Shown here: positions 42,987-51,364 of the stretch, in pieces | Position numbering within the stretch: position 1 is the first letter of the stretch | How the letters are laid out: every line of letters begins with the position of its first letter | Assembly (NCBI GenBank): GCA_036495425.1 | Contig: DASXMW010000290.1 | Location: 1 to 53,688 of the forward strand | Origin: Bog-532 sp036495425 | GTDB lineage: Bacteria > Actinomycetota > Actinomycetes > Streptosporangiales > Streptosporangiaceae | Reading direction: 5' to 3' | Length of the DNA stretch: 53,688 bases | Program-made: the position numbers and the translations under genes | The notes under the pieces: model-generated | Databases searched by the model: none | Told to the model about the DNA's origin: nothing | The model's input: the letters and a program-made list of their open reading frames with translations, nothing else

Positions 42987-44066
42987 GTGGCTGACACCGT
43001 GGACAAGAGGCTGGCGGCGCGGGCGACCGCGCCGCCGGTCCTCGGCCCGGAAGACTCCGGGCACCGGCGGCCATCCCCCCCGGCCGCCGGCGCCCGGTCA
43101 GCACCGCCGCAGTGGGCCCGCCCGGAGTGGCGGGTGCGGGCGGGCATGTTCATCCGCCGCCACAAGCTGGCCCCCTACCTGCTGCTGCTGCCGGCCCTGG
43201 CCGGTATCGGGCTGGTCCTGGTGTGGCCGACGATCCAGCTCGGGCTGCTGTCGTTCCAGAACTTCGGGCTGGGGCAGCTGTCCGGGACACTGCCGACCCA
43301 GTGGGTGGGCCTGGCCAACTTCAGCGCCACTCTGAGCGACCCGGAGTTCTGGCTGGCGCTGCGCATCACGGTGATCTCCGCGGCCGTGGTGGTGGTGCTG
43401 ACCCTGCTGGTCGGCACGCTGGTCGGGATGCTCATGCACCACCTGGGCCGGAAGATGGCCACGTTCGTGAGCTGCGCCACCCTGCTGGCCTGGGCCACCC
43501 CGGTGGTCAGCGCCTCGGTGGTGTTCTACTGGCTGTTCAGCCCGGACGGCGGCATCGTCGACTGGGGCCTGAGCAAGCTGCCCAGCTGGCTGGGCGGGGG
43601 CGCCCACTGGGCCGGCTTCAACTGGACGACCAGCGGCGCGCTGCCCGCGTACACCGTGCTCACCTTCGTGGTGGTCTGGATGGGCTTCCCGTTCATCGCC
43701 ACCACCGTGCTGGCCGGGCTGAAGACCATCCCGGCCGAGCTGCTCGAGGCGGCCAGGGTGGACGGGGCCACCCCGTGGCGCTCGTTCCGGCGGGTCACCT
43801 ACCCGCTGATGAAGCCGATCTTCCTGGTCTTGCTGCTGCTGTCGGTCATCTGGGACTTCGGCATCTTCACCCAGACCTACTTCATCACCGGCGAGCTCGG
43901 GAACCGGGACGAGTACAACCTGTCCCTCTACCTCTACGACAAGGCGTTCACCATGCCGCCCGCCTACGGGCTGGGCGCCGCGTTCGCGCTGATCCTCACC
44001 GTCATCCTGCTCATCATCACGGTCGGCTACGTCCGTGCCTCCGTCCGCCAGGGAGCGATCTCTTGA
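42987..44066 (+). CDS. ABC sugar importer permease 1 (MalF-type)
   Basis: The 359-residue protein has about six membrane helices and the EAA loop EAARVDGATPWRSFRRVTYP (about residues 254-273) that contacts the ATPase. The first 55 residues are a Pro/Ala-rich cytoplasmic extension. It begins at GTG eight bases after the binding-protein stop. It forms the transmembrane pore with the next permease. The cluster has no ATPase gene, so a shared MsiK-type ATPase encoded elsewhere must energise it. Confidence 0.92.
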   Translation: MADTVDKRLAARATAPPVLGPEDSGHRRPSPPAAGARSAPPQWARPEWRVRAGMFIRRHKLAPYLLLLPALAGIGLVLVWPTIQLGLLSFQNFGLGQLSGTLPTQWVGLANFSATLSDPEFWLALRITVISAAVVVVLTLLVGTLVGMLMHHLGRKMATFVSCATLLAWATPVVSASVVFYWLFSPDGGIVDWGLSKLPSWLGGGAHWAGFNWTTSGALPAYTVLTFVVVWMGFPFIATTVLAGLKTIPAELLEAARVDGATPWRSFRRVTYPLMKPIFLVLLLLSVIWDFGIFTQTYFITGELGNRDEYNLSLYLYDKAFTMPPAYGLGAAFALILTVILLIITVGYVRASVRQGAIS

Positions 44067-44965
44067 CCGCACTGCCGCAGGCGCTCGGGCGATCCCGCTC
44101 GCGCCCCCGCAGGCGTACATCCCGCGGGACCAGGAAGTTCGCGCTGAACGGCCTGGGCGTGATCGTCGCGCTGGTCACGCTGTTCCCGATCTTCTGGATG
44201 ATCTCGACTGCGTTCAAGCCGTCCGGGGAGCTGTTCTCGCTCACCCCGCACCCGGTTCCGCTGCACCCGACGCTGCGCAACTTCTCCGAGGTGATGAACG
44301 GCCACGCGGCCGGGCTCGGCATCTCGTTCTGGGACTTCGCGCGGAACAGCCTGCTGGTGACGGTGGCGACCGTGGTCGTGGCCTCGCTGGCGTCGCTGCT
44401 GGCGGCGGTGGCGGTGGCCCGCTTCCGGTTCCGGTTCCGGGCCAGCTTCCTGATCATGCTGCTGATCGTGCAGATGCTGCCGGCCCAGGCCATGGTCATC
44501 CCGCTGTTCATCGACTTCCGCGGCCTCGGGCTGCTGGACAGCCTGTTCGGCCTGATCCTCATCTACACGGCGCAGGCGCTGCCGCTGTCGATCTGGCTGC
44601 TGCGCAACTTCGTGGCCGCGGTGCCCCGGGATCTGGAGGAGGCCGCCGCCATCGACGGCGCCGGGCCGGTCCGGGTGTTCTGGCGCATCCTGTTCCCGCT
44701 GGTCGCGCCGGGCCTGGTGGCCACCAGCATCTTCGCCTTCATCACGGCCTGGAACGAGTTCATCTTCGCGCTCACGTTCCTCGGCACCGACCAGGGCAAG
44801 TACACGCTGCCCATCTACGTGCAGTACTTCTTCGGGCGGGGATCCGCGGACTGGGGGGGCATCATGGCCGCGTCAACGCTGTACACGATCCCGGTGGTCG
44901 TCTTCTTCCTGATCGTGCAGCGCCGGATGGTGGGCGGCCTGGTCGCCGGGGCGGTGAAGGGATGA
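44063..44965 (+). CDS. ABC sugar importer permease 2 (MalG-type)
   Basis: The 300-residue protein starts at TTG 44063, overlapping the stop of permease 1 by four bases, with GGGAG upstream; no ATG or GTG lies nearby in frame. It has a basic N-terminus, about six membrane helices, and the EAA loop EEAAAIDGAGPVRVFWRILF (about 192-211). It pairs with permease 1. Its own stop overlaps the start of the GH3 gene by four bases, so the operon is tightly coupled. Confidence 0.92.
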   Translation: MTALPQALGRSRSRPRRRTSRGTRKFALNGLGVIVALVTLFPIFWMISTAFKPSGELFSLTPHPVPLHPTLRNFSEVMNGHAAGLGISFWDFARNSLLVTVATVVVASLASLLAAVAVARFRFRFRASFLIMLLIVQMLPAQAMVIPLFIDFRGLGLLDSLFGLILIYTAQALPLSIWLLRNFVAAVPRDLEEAAAIDGAGPVRVFWRILFPLVAPGLVATSIFAFITAWNEFIFALTFLGTDQGKYTLPIYVQYFFGRGSADWGGIMAASTLYTIPVVVFFLIVQRRMVGGLVAGAVKG

Positions 44966-46584
44966 TCCGCGACCCCGAACTGGGCCGCCTGGCCGACGCC
45001 GTTCTCATCCCGCCCTTTCCGGGGCACACTGCCCCGGGCTGGATCCTGTCCGCGCTCGAGTCCGGCCTGGCCGGTGTCACCCTTTTCGGGCCGAATGTCA
45101 GTGACCCGGAGCAGATATCAGTGCTGACGTCGGCGTTGCGCGGGGCCACGGACGAGCCGGTCATCGCCATCGACGAGGAAGGCGGGGACGTCACCCGGGT
45201 CACGTACTGGAGCGGCAGCCTGTACCCGGGCAACGCCGCGCTGGGCGCGATCGACGACCCTGAGCTGACCGAGCACGTGCACCGGGCCATCGGCACCGAC
45301 CTGGCCACGCTGGGCATCAACGTCGACCTGGCCCCGTGCGTGGACGTGCTGGACGAGGCGGAGAACCCGGCCATCGGCACCCGGTCGTTCGGGGCCGACC
45401 CGGCGCTGGTGTCCCGGCACGCGGCCGCGGCCGTGCTGGGCCTGCAGGCCGCGGGGGTGGCCGCCACGGCCAAGCACTTCCCCGGGCACGGCAGCACCCG
45501 CTCCGACACCCACGAGGTGGTGGCCTCGATCAGCGGCGACCTGGCCGAGGTCTGGCGCCGCGACCTGCCGCCGTTCCAGGCCGCCATCGCGGCCGGCACC
45601 GCGGCGATCATGCCCGGCCACCTGCGGCTGCCCGAACTGACCGGCGAGCTGCCGGCCAGCCTGTCGCCGGCCGCCATGACCGGGCTCCTCCGCGGCGAGC
45701 TGGGCTTCTCCGGGGTCATCATCTCCGACGCGCTGGAGATGCGGGCGGTCAGCAGGCGCTACGGCATCGCCGAGGCGGCGGTGATGGCCATCATCGCCGG
45801 GGTCGACCTGCTCTGCCTGGGCCGGGACACCAGCGAGGACGTCTATCACTCGATCGTGGCCGCGCTGTCCGAGGCGGCGCGGTCGGGACGGCTGCCCGCG
45901 CGGCGGCTGGAGGACGCGGCCGACCGGGTGGCCCGGCTGCGGACCTGGCTGGCCGCCTCCCGCCAGGCCCGGTCGGCCCGGGCCGTGGCCGCTAGGAGCG
46001 GGCCAGCCGCAAGCGGGCAGACCAGGAGCGGGCCGGGCACGAACGGGCAGGCCGGGAACGGGAAGGTGAACGGGGCCCAGATCGGCCTGCAGGCGGCCCG
46101 GCGGGCCGTGCAGCTGTCCGGCGACCGGCCGGTGCTGACCGACCCGGTCATCGTGGAAGTCGAGCCGCGTGGCAACGTCGCGGTCGGCCGGGCCGCCTGG
46201 GGCCTGGCCCCGTGGGCGCCGGTCCGCCGGGTCGCGGCCGCGCCGCTGGCGGTGGCGGTGGTCGACGCCGACCACGTTGCCCCGGTGCCGATCCCGCTGG
46301 AGAAGGGTGAGGAGCCGGCCGAGGAAGCCACCGCGGCCGACATCCTGGCCGCCGCCGCGGGCCGGTCGCTGGTGCTGGTGGTCCGGGACGCGCACCGCAG
46401 CCCGGCCACCCAGGACCTGGTCACGTCGGTACTGGCCGGGCGCCCGGACGCGGTGCTGGTCGAGATGGGCCTGCCGGAGTGGCGGCCGCCCGCGGGCAGC
46501 TACGGCGCCTACCTGGCCACCTGGGGCGCGGCCCGGGTCAGCGCCCAGGCCGCGGCCGAGGTCCTGGGACTGATCCCGGCCTGA
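44962..46584 (+). CDS. Family 3 glycoside hydrolase, NagZ-like
   Basis: The 540-residue protein has a GH3 barrel with KHFPGHGSTRSDTH at residues 171-184, containing the Asp182-His184 general acid dyad typical of beta-N-acetylglucosaminidases. The predicted nucleophile is Asp256 in SDALEM. No signal peptide is present, so it acts in the cytoplasm on imported GlcNAc-containing oligosaccharides. After the barrel, an Arg/Gly/Ser/Asn-rich linker (about 340-372) leads to a second alpha/beta domain. The C-terminal domain is retained, as in Bacillus-type NagZ. It may belong to peptidoglycan recycling or chitin use. Confidence 0.9.
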   Translation: MIRDPELGRLADAVLIPPFPGHTAPGWILSALESGLAGVTLFGPNVSDPEQISVLTSALRGATDEPVIAIDEEGGDVTRVTYWSGSLYPGNAALGAIDDPELTEHVHRAIGTDLATLGINVDLAPCVDVLDEAENPAIGTRSFGADPALVSRHAAAAVLGLQAAGVAATAKHFPGHGSTRSDTHEVVASISGDLAEVWRRDLPPFQAAIAAGTAAIMPGHLRLPELTGELPASLSPAAMTGLLRGELGFSGVIISDALEMRAVSRRYGIAEAAVMAIIAGVDLLCLGRDTSEDVYHSIVAALSEAARSGRLPARRLEDAADRVARLRTWLAASRQARSARAVAARSGPAASGQTRSGPGTNGQAGNGKVNGAQIGLQAARRAVQLSGDRPVLTDPVIVEVEPRGNVAVGRAAWGLAPWAPVRRVAAAPLAVAVVDADHVAPVPIPLEKGEEPAEEATAADILAAAAGRSLVLVVRDAHRSPATQDLVTSVLAGRPDAVLVEMGLPEWRPPAGSYGAYLATWGAARVSAQAAAEVLGLIPA

Positions 46585-46594
46585 CCCGGCCCAA

Positions 46595-46628
46595 CCCCCG
46601 GCCTGGCGGTCGCGGCTCAGGCCGGGGG
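46595..46628. terminator. Bidirectional terminator between GH3 and DUF1707 genes
   Basis: CCCCCGGCCTG (46595-46605) and CAGGCCGGGGG (46618-46628) form a perfect 11-bp stem with a 12-base loop in the 48-base gap between two convergent genes. There is no U-tract. Confidence 0.7.
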
Positions 46629-46632
46629 GCGG

Positions 46633-47301
46633 TCAGCGGGCGGGCGGACCGCTGCCCCGCTCGACCTGCTTGGCCAGGCGGCGGCTCTCCCTGAGCCCCA
46701 GCCCGCGGGCCTCCGGTGGCAGCCGCCAGATCGTGTTGCCGCCCATCAGGCAGTAGCTGTTGATGCGGACCAGCGGGGCGCCGGGGCGCGGCCGGGAGTT
46801 CGGGCCGCGCTCCTCGGTGCCGCCCATGATCGAGAATCCGCCGACCTCGACGTCCACGGTGTCGGGCAGGTAGATGGTGGACCCGCCCATCAGCGCGTAC
46901 AGGTTCAGGGTCAGGCCCTCGCTGTCGAGCTCGGCGTCCCGGAGGTCGATTTCGTCGCCGCCCATGATGGCCAGGCCGTTGACCACCGAGCCGGCCCGGA
47001 AGCGGCCCCGCCGCCTCGAGCCGCCCATGATGGCCACGAACCAGCGGACCGGCGTCTTGCGCCGGTCCGGGGCGGCCGGGGCCTCGGCGGGCAGGTCGCG
47101 GGTCACGGTGGCCAGGTCGCCGCGGGTCTTGGCGGCCAGGACCAGGCCGGCCCGCTCCTCCAGCTCGTCCAGGGTCAGCCGGCCCGCCGCGGCCTGCTGG
47201 CTCAGCACGTTCAGGGTGGTGTCCCGCTCGGAGTCGGAGACGCGCAGTTCCCCCTCTGGCACCGGTGGCTGTCCCGGGTTGGTCACCAGCTCGCCCTCCA
47301 T
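46633..47301 (-). CDS. DUF1707 and LiaF-like domain protein
   Basis: The 222-residue protein has the DUF1707 helix-turn region near its N-terminus (LRVSDSERDTTLNVLSQQAA followed by GRLTLDELEERAG, about residues 19-52). A right-handed beta structure with repeated IMGG/LMGG motifs follows (AIMGGSRR, AIMGGDEI, ALMGGSTI, SIMGGTEE, CLMGGNTI), as in cell-wall-active antibiotic response (LiaF/DUF2154) proteins. No membrane helix is obvious, so it is probably cytoplasmic. Family members are linked to envelope stress. ATG 47301 has GGGGGAAATGAG upstream. Confidence 0.85.
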   Translation of the reverse strand: MEGELVTNPGQPPVPEGELRVSDSERDTTLNVLSQQAAAGRLTLDELEERAGLVLAAKTRGDLATVTRDLPAEAPAAPDRRKTPVRWFVAIMGGSRRRGRFRAGSVVNGLAIMGGDEIDLRDAELDSEGLTLNLYALMGGSTIYLPDTVDVEVGGFSIMGGTEERGPNSRPRPGAPLVRINSYCLMGGNTIWRLPPEARGLGLRESRRLAKQVERGSGPPAR

Positions 47302-47421
47302 CTCATTTCCCCCGCTGTGTGAGCCAATTGTCCCCTGTCCGGCGGGCCGGCCGCCAGTTCACCGCGCAACTGCTGAGCAGCCCTTTCGCGCGCCAATGCA
47401 AGGGAAAGGCGTCTGAGGTTG

Positions 47422-47427
47422 CATAAT
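47422..47427 (+). promoter_or_regulatory. Leaderless -10 of the Rrf2 gene
   Basis: CATAAT lies seven bases before ATG 47435, the spacing of leaderless actinobacterial promoters. This supports ATG 47435 rather than the in-frame ATG at 47426, which lies inside the hexamer. Confidence 0.5.
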
Positions 47428-47434
47428 GCTGATC

Positions 47435-47884
47435 ATGCGGCTTTCAGCCCGCGCGGACTATGCGTTGCGCGCAGCCATCGAACTCGCCTCGGCCACCGAC
47501 ACCCACGTCACTGCCGACCGGATCGCGCGTGCGCAGCAGATTCCCGGCAAGTTCCTGGAGACCATCCTGACCCAGTTGCGGCGGGCCGGGCTCATCCGCA
47601 GCCAGCGCGGCCCGGAGGGCGGCTTCTGGCTGGCCCGCCCGGCCAGCGAGATCTCACTGGCCGACATCATCCGGGCCATCGACGGGCCGCTGCTCGGTGT
47701 GCGGGGCGAACGGCCGGAGAACATCGAGTACCCGGGGGCGGCCGAGCCGCTGCAGCAGGTGTGGATCGCGCTGCGGGCCAACGAGCGGGCCATCCTCGAA
47801 GAGGTGACCCTGGGCCACATCGTCTCCGGCGAACTGCCCAGCAGCGTGCGCCTGCTCACCGACGACCCCAAGGCCTGGGTCTGA
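47435..47884 (+). CDS. Rrf2-family transcriptional regulator without cysteines
   Basis: The 149-residue protein begins RLSARADYALRAAIELAS, the usual Rrf2 start. A winged helix (VTADRIARAQQIPGKFLETI) and the wing RSQRGPEGGFWLARPASEIS follow, then an alpha-helical dimerisation region. It contains no cysteine, so it cannot hold an Fe-S cluster as IscR, NsrR or RsrR do, and must sense something else, as CymR does. Its target is unknown; it is monocistronic and ends at a strong terminator. Confidence 0.88.
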   Translation: MRLSARADYALRAAIELASATDTHVTADRIARAQQIPGKFLETILTQLRRAGLIRSQRGPEGGFWLARPASEISLADIIRAIDGPLLGVRGERPENIEYPGAAEPLQQVWIALRANERAILEEVTLGHIVSGELPSSVRLLTDDPKAWV

Positions 47885-47950
47885 CCGGTCCGGGATCAGC
47901 CGCCAGCCCGGCTGGCGGGGACGGCGATCGCGACATTTCGGTCAGATAGG

Positions 47951-47984
47951 AACGGCGGGCGCGGTGATCTCCGCGCCCGCCGTT
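47951..47984. terminator. Strong bidirectional terminator between Rrf2 and clgR
   Basis: AACGGCGGGCGCGG (47951-47964) and CCGCGCCCGCCGTT (47971-47984) form a perfect 14-bp stem with the loop TGATCT. It lies between convergent genes. Confidence 0.85.
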
Positions 47985-48012
47985 TCGCGGGTATGTGTAA
48001 GGTCCGGGCTGA

Positions 48013-48429
48013 TTACACCGGAACCATGTCGGTTACTTCGTGGTCGAGGGACTCGACACGTGCGAACTCGCCAGCTGGGTCGGAGGTCAGATCCTCTGTG
48101 CTGAAACTCGCGGTCCGCACCGAGCCGATGGTGACCTCGCGGCCCGCGGGAAGCTTGGGCTCCCGCGGCGCCTCGAGCACCGGCTCATTTTGCAGTTCTG
48201 CGAGGGCGAAATTATCCGCGACCTCACGGAAGACCTGTGAGAGAGGAATCCCCAGCGCGCTGCAGATTGCTGACAGCAGCTCCGAGGAGGCCTCCTTCTG
48301 CCCCCGCTCCACTTCAGACAGATAGCCCAACGAGACCCGAGCCGAGGCTGACACCTCTCTCAGGGTCCGACCCTGCCGCAGGCGTAGCCGACGCAGCACG
48401 TCACCGAGCAAGTGACGAAGCAAAACCAT
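48013..48429 (-). CDS. clgR: ClgR-like XRE regulator
   Basis: The 138-residue protein has a Cro/C1 helix-turn-helix (GRTLREVSASARVSLGYLSE, about residues 20-39) followed by VERGQKEASSELLSAICSAL. This matches ClgR, the activator of clp protease and other stress genes. ATG 48429 follows AAGGAG; the upstream open frame is not conserved. The order pgsA-cinA-clgR is typical of actinobacteria. The C-terminal acidic tail (DLTSDPAGEFARVESL) is variable; many ClgR proteins end in a degradable tag, but here the end is MVPV. No clp target gene lies in the window. Confidence 0.85.
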   Translation of the reverse strand: MVLLRHLLGDVLRRLRLRQGRTLREVSASARVSLGYLSEVERGQKEASSELLSAICSALGIPLSQVFREVADNFALAELQNEPVLEAPREPKLPAGREVTIGSVRTASFSTEDLTSDPAGEFARVESLDHEVTDMVPV

Positions 48430-48536
48430 CGCCGCACTCCTTCCCGGGGCAGAACCGTTACCCTCCACGGTACCTGTCCGGATGGCCAGTCCGGGAGTCC
48501 GCAACGGTCCCTTTCGCTTCTGACGTAACGCTGTAA

Positions 48537-49040
48537 TCAGCGGATGTCTTCCCGCAGGCGGCCGAGCAGGAGGGCCAGTGACCGCTCTACCGTCAGACTA
48601 CGGATCAGGTCGCGGTCCCCGTCAAGCGCCAGGGTGCGGACAACCGTGTCGTCCTGAGCGCTGACCGCGATGTGGACGGTGCCGACCGGCTGGCCGTCGG
48701 CCGGGTCCGGGCCCGCCACCCCGGTGGTGGCCACGCCGAACGTGGCGGCCAGCCGCTGCCGGACCCCGTTGGCCATGGCCGAGGCCACGCCCGGGAAGAC
48801 CGGGCCGTGCTCGTCCAGCATGGCCCGCGGCACCCCGAGGAGCGAGGCCTTGAGATCGGTGGCGTAGCTGACCACGCCGCCGCGCACGGCCAGCGACGCG
48901 CCCGGGACGCTGGTCAGCGCGGCGGCCACCAGGCCGCCGGTCAGCGACTCGGCGGCGGCCACGGTCTGCCCGGCCGCCCGCAGCATCGTGATCACCTGCA
49001 CGGCCAGCGTTGCCCCGGAATCCCCCGCGTCCTCGGTCAT
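48537..49040 (-). CDS. CinA C-terminal-type nicotinamide-nucleotide amidase
   Basis: The 167-residue protein is the stand-alone CinA C-terminal (PncC) domain. AAAESLTGGLVAAALTSVPG (about residues 28-47) has the catalytic Ser, followed by GGVVSYATDLKASLLGVP and TGVAGPDPADGQPVGTVHIA. It deamidates nicotinamide mononucleotide in NAD salvage. The N-terminal MoCF-like domain of long CinA is absent, as is normal in actinobacteria. ATG 49040 overlaps the stop of pgsA by four bases. The gene is usually annotated cinA in this locus. Confidence 0.9.
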   Translation of the reverse strand: MTEDAGDSGATLAVQVITMLRAAGQTVAAAESLTGGLVAAALTSVPGASLAVRGGVVSYATDLKASLLGVPRAMLDEHGPVFPGVASAMANGVRQRLAATFGVATTGVAGPDPADGQPVGTVHIAVSAQDDTVVRTLALDGDRDLIRSLTVERSLALLLGRLREDIR

Positions 49041-49735
49041 GGCTCTCCCTGCGGCCCCGTTGGTGGCCCCGTTGTGGGCGACGCCCCGGCCCGGGGCAGC
49101 CGCGCCGCCTGGAGCACGTAGTCGGCTCCGGTGACCAGGGTGATGGCCACGGCGACGCCCATCACGATAGGCCGGGCGAGGCCGTAGGGACCGGGCAACA
49201 CGTACAAGCTGATGGCCACCATCTGCAGGAGGGTCTTCAGCTTGCCGCCCCGGCTGGCCGCGATCACGCCGCGCCGGATGACCGCGAACCGCAGCGCGGT
49301 GATGCCGACTTCGCGGACCAGGATCAGGATCGTGGGCCACCAGGACAGCTCGTGCATGACCGACAGGGTGATCAGCGCCGCGCCGGTAAGAGCCTTGTCG
49401 GCGATCGGGTCGGCGATCTTGCCGAAGTCGGTGACCAGGCCGCGGTTGCGGGCCAGCCGGCCGTCCAGGAAGTCGGTGGCCGAGGCCACCCAGAACAGCA
49501 CGAAGGCGATGATCCGCCAGCCGGTGGTGTCCGCGGCCAGGCAGGCCACGAACACCGGCACCAGCACGATGCGGACCGCGGTCAGGATGTTGGCCACGTT
49601 GACCAGGCCGACCGGGGTGGCCTTGGGCGCGCCGGCGCCGCTGGCGCTGGGCGTGGGACCGGCAGCGGCTCCCTGCGCCCCCTGGGCCGCGCCTGGCGGC
49701 CCGGGTGGCTGCGGAGCCGCCCCGGGGGAGGTCAA
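49037..49735 (-). CDS. pgsA: CDP-diacylglycerol-glycerol-3-phosphate phosphatidyltransferase
   Basis: The 232-residue membrane protein has the complete CDP-alcohol phosphotransferase signature D-x2-D-G-x2-A-R-x8-G-x3-D-x3-D (DFLDGRLARNRGL then VTDFGKIADPIAD, about residues 88-113) and about five helices. It makes phosphatidylglycerophosphate, the precursor of phosphatidylglycerol and cardiolipin. A 40-residue Pro/Gly/Ala-rich N-terminus precedes the first helix. It overlaps rimO by four bases and cinA by four bases. Confidence 0.93.
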   Translation of the reverse strand: MTSPGAAPQPPGPPGAAQGAQGAAAGPTPSASGAGAPKATPVGLVNVANILTAVRIVLVPVFVACLAADTTGWRIIAFVLFWVASATDFLDGRLARNRGLVTDFGKIADPIADKALTGAALITLSVMHELSWWPTILILVREVGITALRFAVIRRGVIAASRGGKLKTLLQMVAISLYVLPGPYGLARPIVMGVAVAITLVTGADYVLQAARLPRAGASPTTGPPTGPQGEP

Positions 49736-51252
49736 CGCCGATCCGCCAGCGAGCGGGCCGTGGAGAGCCTTACGGGGTCTTCGGCCGGGCGGCCCGGGGT
49801 CTGGCCAGCGGCGCCGTCGGCCCGGGCGGTCAGGTCCACACCGTCCGAGCCGGTGACCGTGGCCGTGACGATCTGGCCCGGGCTGAGGTCGCGGTCCGTC
49901 TCCACCGTGGTGGTCCCGTCGACCTCCGGAGCCTGATGGGCGGACCGGCCCTCGTAGCGGCCGTCGCCGAGCCTCTCCTCGATCAGCACCTCGACGGTCT
50001 GCCCGATACGCTCGGCCCCGCGCTGGGCCATCAGTTCCTCGGCCAGGTCGGCGACCTCTTCGACCCGGCGGGCCACCTCGCTCTCGTCCAGGTGACCGGG
50101 CAGCGACTCGGCTTCGGTGCCGTCCTCGTCGGAGTAGCCGAACACCCCGATGGCGTCCAGCCGCGCGGCCGACAGGAACAGCTCCAGCTCCTCCAGGTCG
50201 CGGGCGGACTCACCGGGGAAGCCGACGATGAAGTTGGACCGGACGCCGGCCTCCGGGGCCAGGGCCCGGACGCGGTCGAGCAGTTCCAGGAACCGCGGCC
50301 GGTCGCCGAACCGCCGCATCGACCGCAGCACCGCCCCGCTGGCGTGCTGGAACGACAAGTCGAAGTACGGAGCCACCCCGGGGGTGCCCGCGATGACCTC
50401 GATCAGGCCCGGCCGCAGCTCGGCGGGCTGCAGGTAGCTGACCCGGACCCGCTCGATGCCGGGCACCGCGGCCAGGGTGGGCAGGACCTCCTCCAGCAGC
50501 CGCAGGTCGCCCAGGTCCTTGCCGTAGGAGGTGGAGTTCTCGCTGACCAGGTACAGCTCCTTGACGCCCTCGCTGGCCAGCCATTCGGCCTCGGTCAGCA
50601 GGTCCGGCGGCCGCCGGGACACGAACGCGCCGCGGAAGGACGGGATCGCGCAGAACGAGCAGCGCCGGTCGCACCCGGAGGCGATCTTGAGCGGGGCCAC
50701 CGCGCCGTGCGACAGCCGGCGGCGCAGGGTGCGCGGGCCGGACGCGGGCGCGACGTCGGGCGGCAGGTCGGCCGGGATGCTGGCCTGGGCCTGGGCGCGG
50801 CCCGCGGCCCGGTCCACGGGGCTGATCGGCAGCAGCGTGCGCCGGTCCCGCGGGGTGTGCGCGGGCTTGTGCTGGCCGGACAGGATGCCGTCCAGCCGGG
50901 ACGCGATGTTGCCGTAGTCATCGAAGCTGAGGATCTCGGCCTCGGGCAAGGCACCGGCCAGTTCGCTGCCGTACCGCTCGGCCAGGCAGCCCACGGCCGC
51001 GACCTTGGCCCCGGAGTCGGCCGCCGCCAGCAGCTCGTCGATGGACTCCTGCTTGGCCGCCTGGATGAACCCGCAGGTGTTGACCATGACCACGCTGGCG
51101 TCCTCGCCCTCGGCGGCCAGTTCCCAGCCGCCCGCGGCCAGCCGCGCGGCCAGTTCTTCGGAGTCCACCTCGTTGCGGGCGCACCCCAGGGTCACCAGGC
51201 TGACGGTCCGCCGGGCACGGTCAGGAGAAGCTTGGGAAGGACGGGAAGGCAC
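49732..51252 (-). CDS. rimO: Ribosomal protein S12 methylthiotransferase RimO
   Basis: The 506-residue radical-SAM enzyme has N-terminal cluster cysteines in TLGCARNEVDSE (Cys24), NTCGFI and VGCLAERY, the SAM motif CDRRCSFC, and a C-terminal TRAM domain. It methylthiolates Asp of ribosomal protein S12. The GCARNEVDSE and NTCGFIQAAKQESID motifs separate it from MiaB, also present here. The linker between the two cluster domains (about 125-180) is long and Arg/Pro-rich. It starts the rimO-pgsA-cinA unit. Confidence 0.95.
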   Translation of the reverse strand: MPSRPSQASPDRARRTVSLVTLGCARNEVDSEELAARLAAGGWELAAEGEDASVVMVNTCGFIQAAKQESIDELLAAADSGAKVAAVGCLAERYGSELAGALPEAEILSFDDYGNIASRLDGILSGQHKPAHTPRDRRTLLPISPVDRAAGRAQAQASIPADLPPDVAPASGPRTLRRRLSHGAVAPLKIASGCDRRCSFCAIPSFRGAFVSRRPPDLLTEAEWLASEGVKELYLVSENSTSYGKDLGDLRLLEEVLPTLAAVPGIERVRVSYLQPAELRPGLIEVIAGTPGVAPYFDLSFQHASGAVLRSMRRFGDRPRFLELLDRVRALAPEAGVRSNFIVGFPGESARDLEELELFLSAARLDAIGVFGYSDEDGTEAESLPGHLDESEVARRVEEVADLAEELMAQRGAERIGQTVEVLIEERLGDGRYEGRSAHQAPEVDGTTTVETDRDLSPGQIVTATVTGSDGVDLTARADGAAGQTPGRPAEDPVRLSTARSLADRR

Positions 51253-51364
51253 ACCCGCAGATTACCGGGGTTACCGACGTGTCTGCCCCGTCCGGCGGGG
51301 GTCCCCTGGGCGCGAATGCGCATTTGCACCCCCTGGGCCGGGCGCGGGCGCGCGCGGGGCCGGG

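Noticed and set aside
45094..45120. TGTCAGTG inside the GH3 gene as another PafBC site
   Set aside because: It lies within coding sequence, without a TAnnnT at the right distance or a downstream start.
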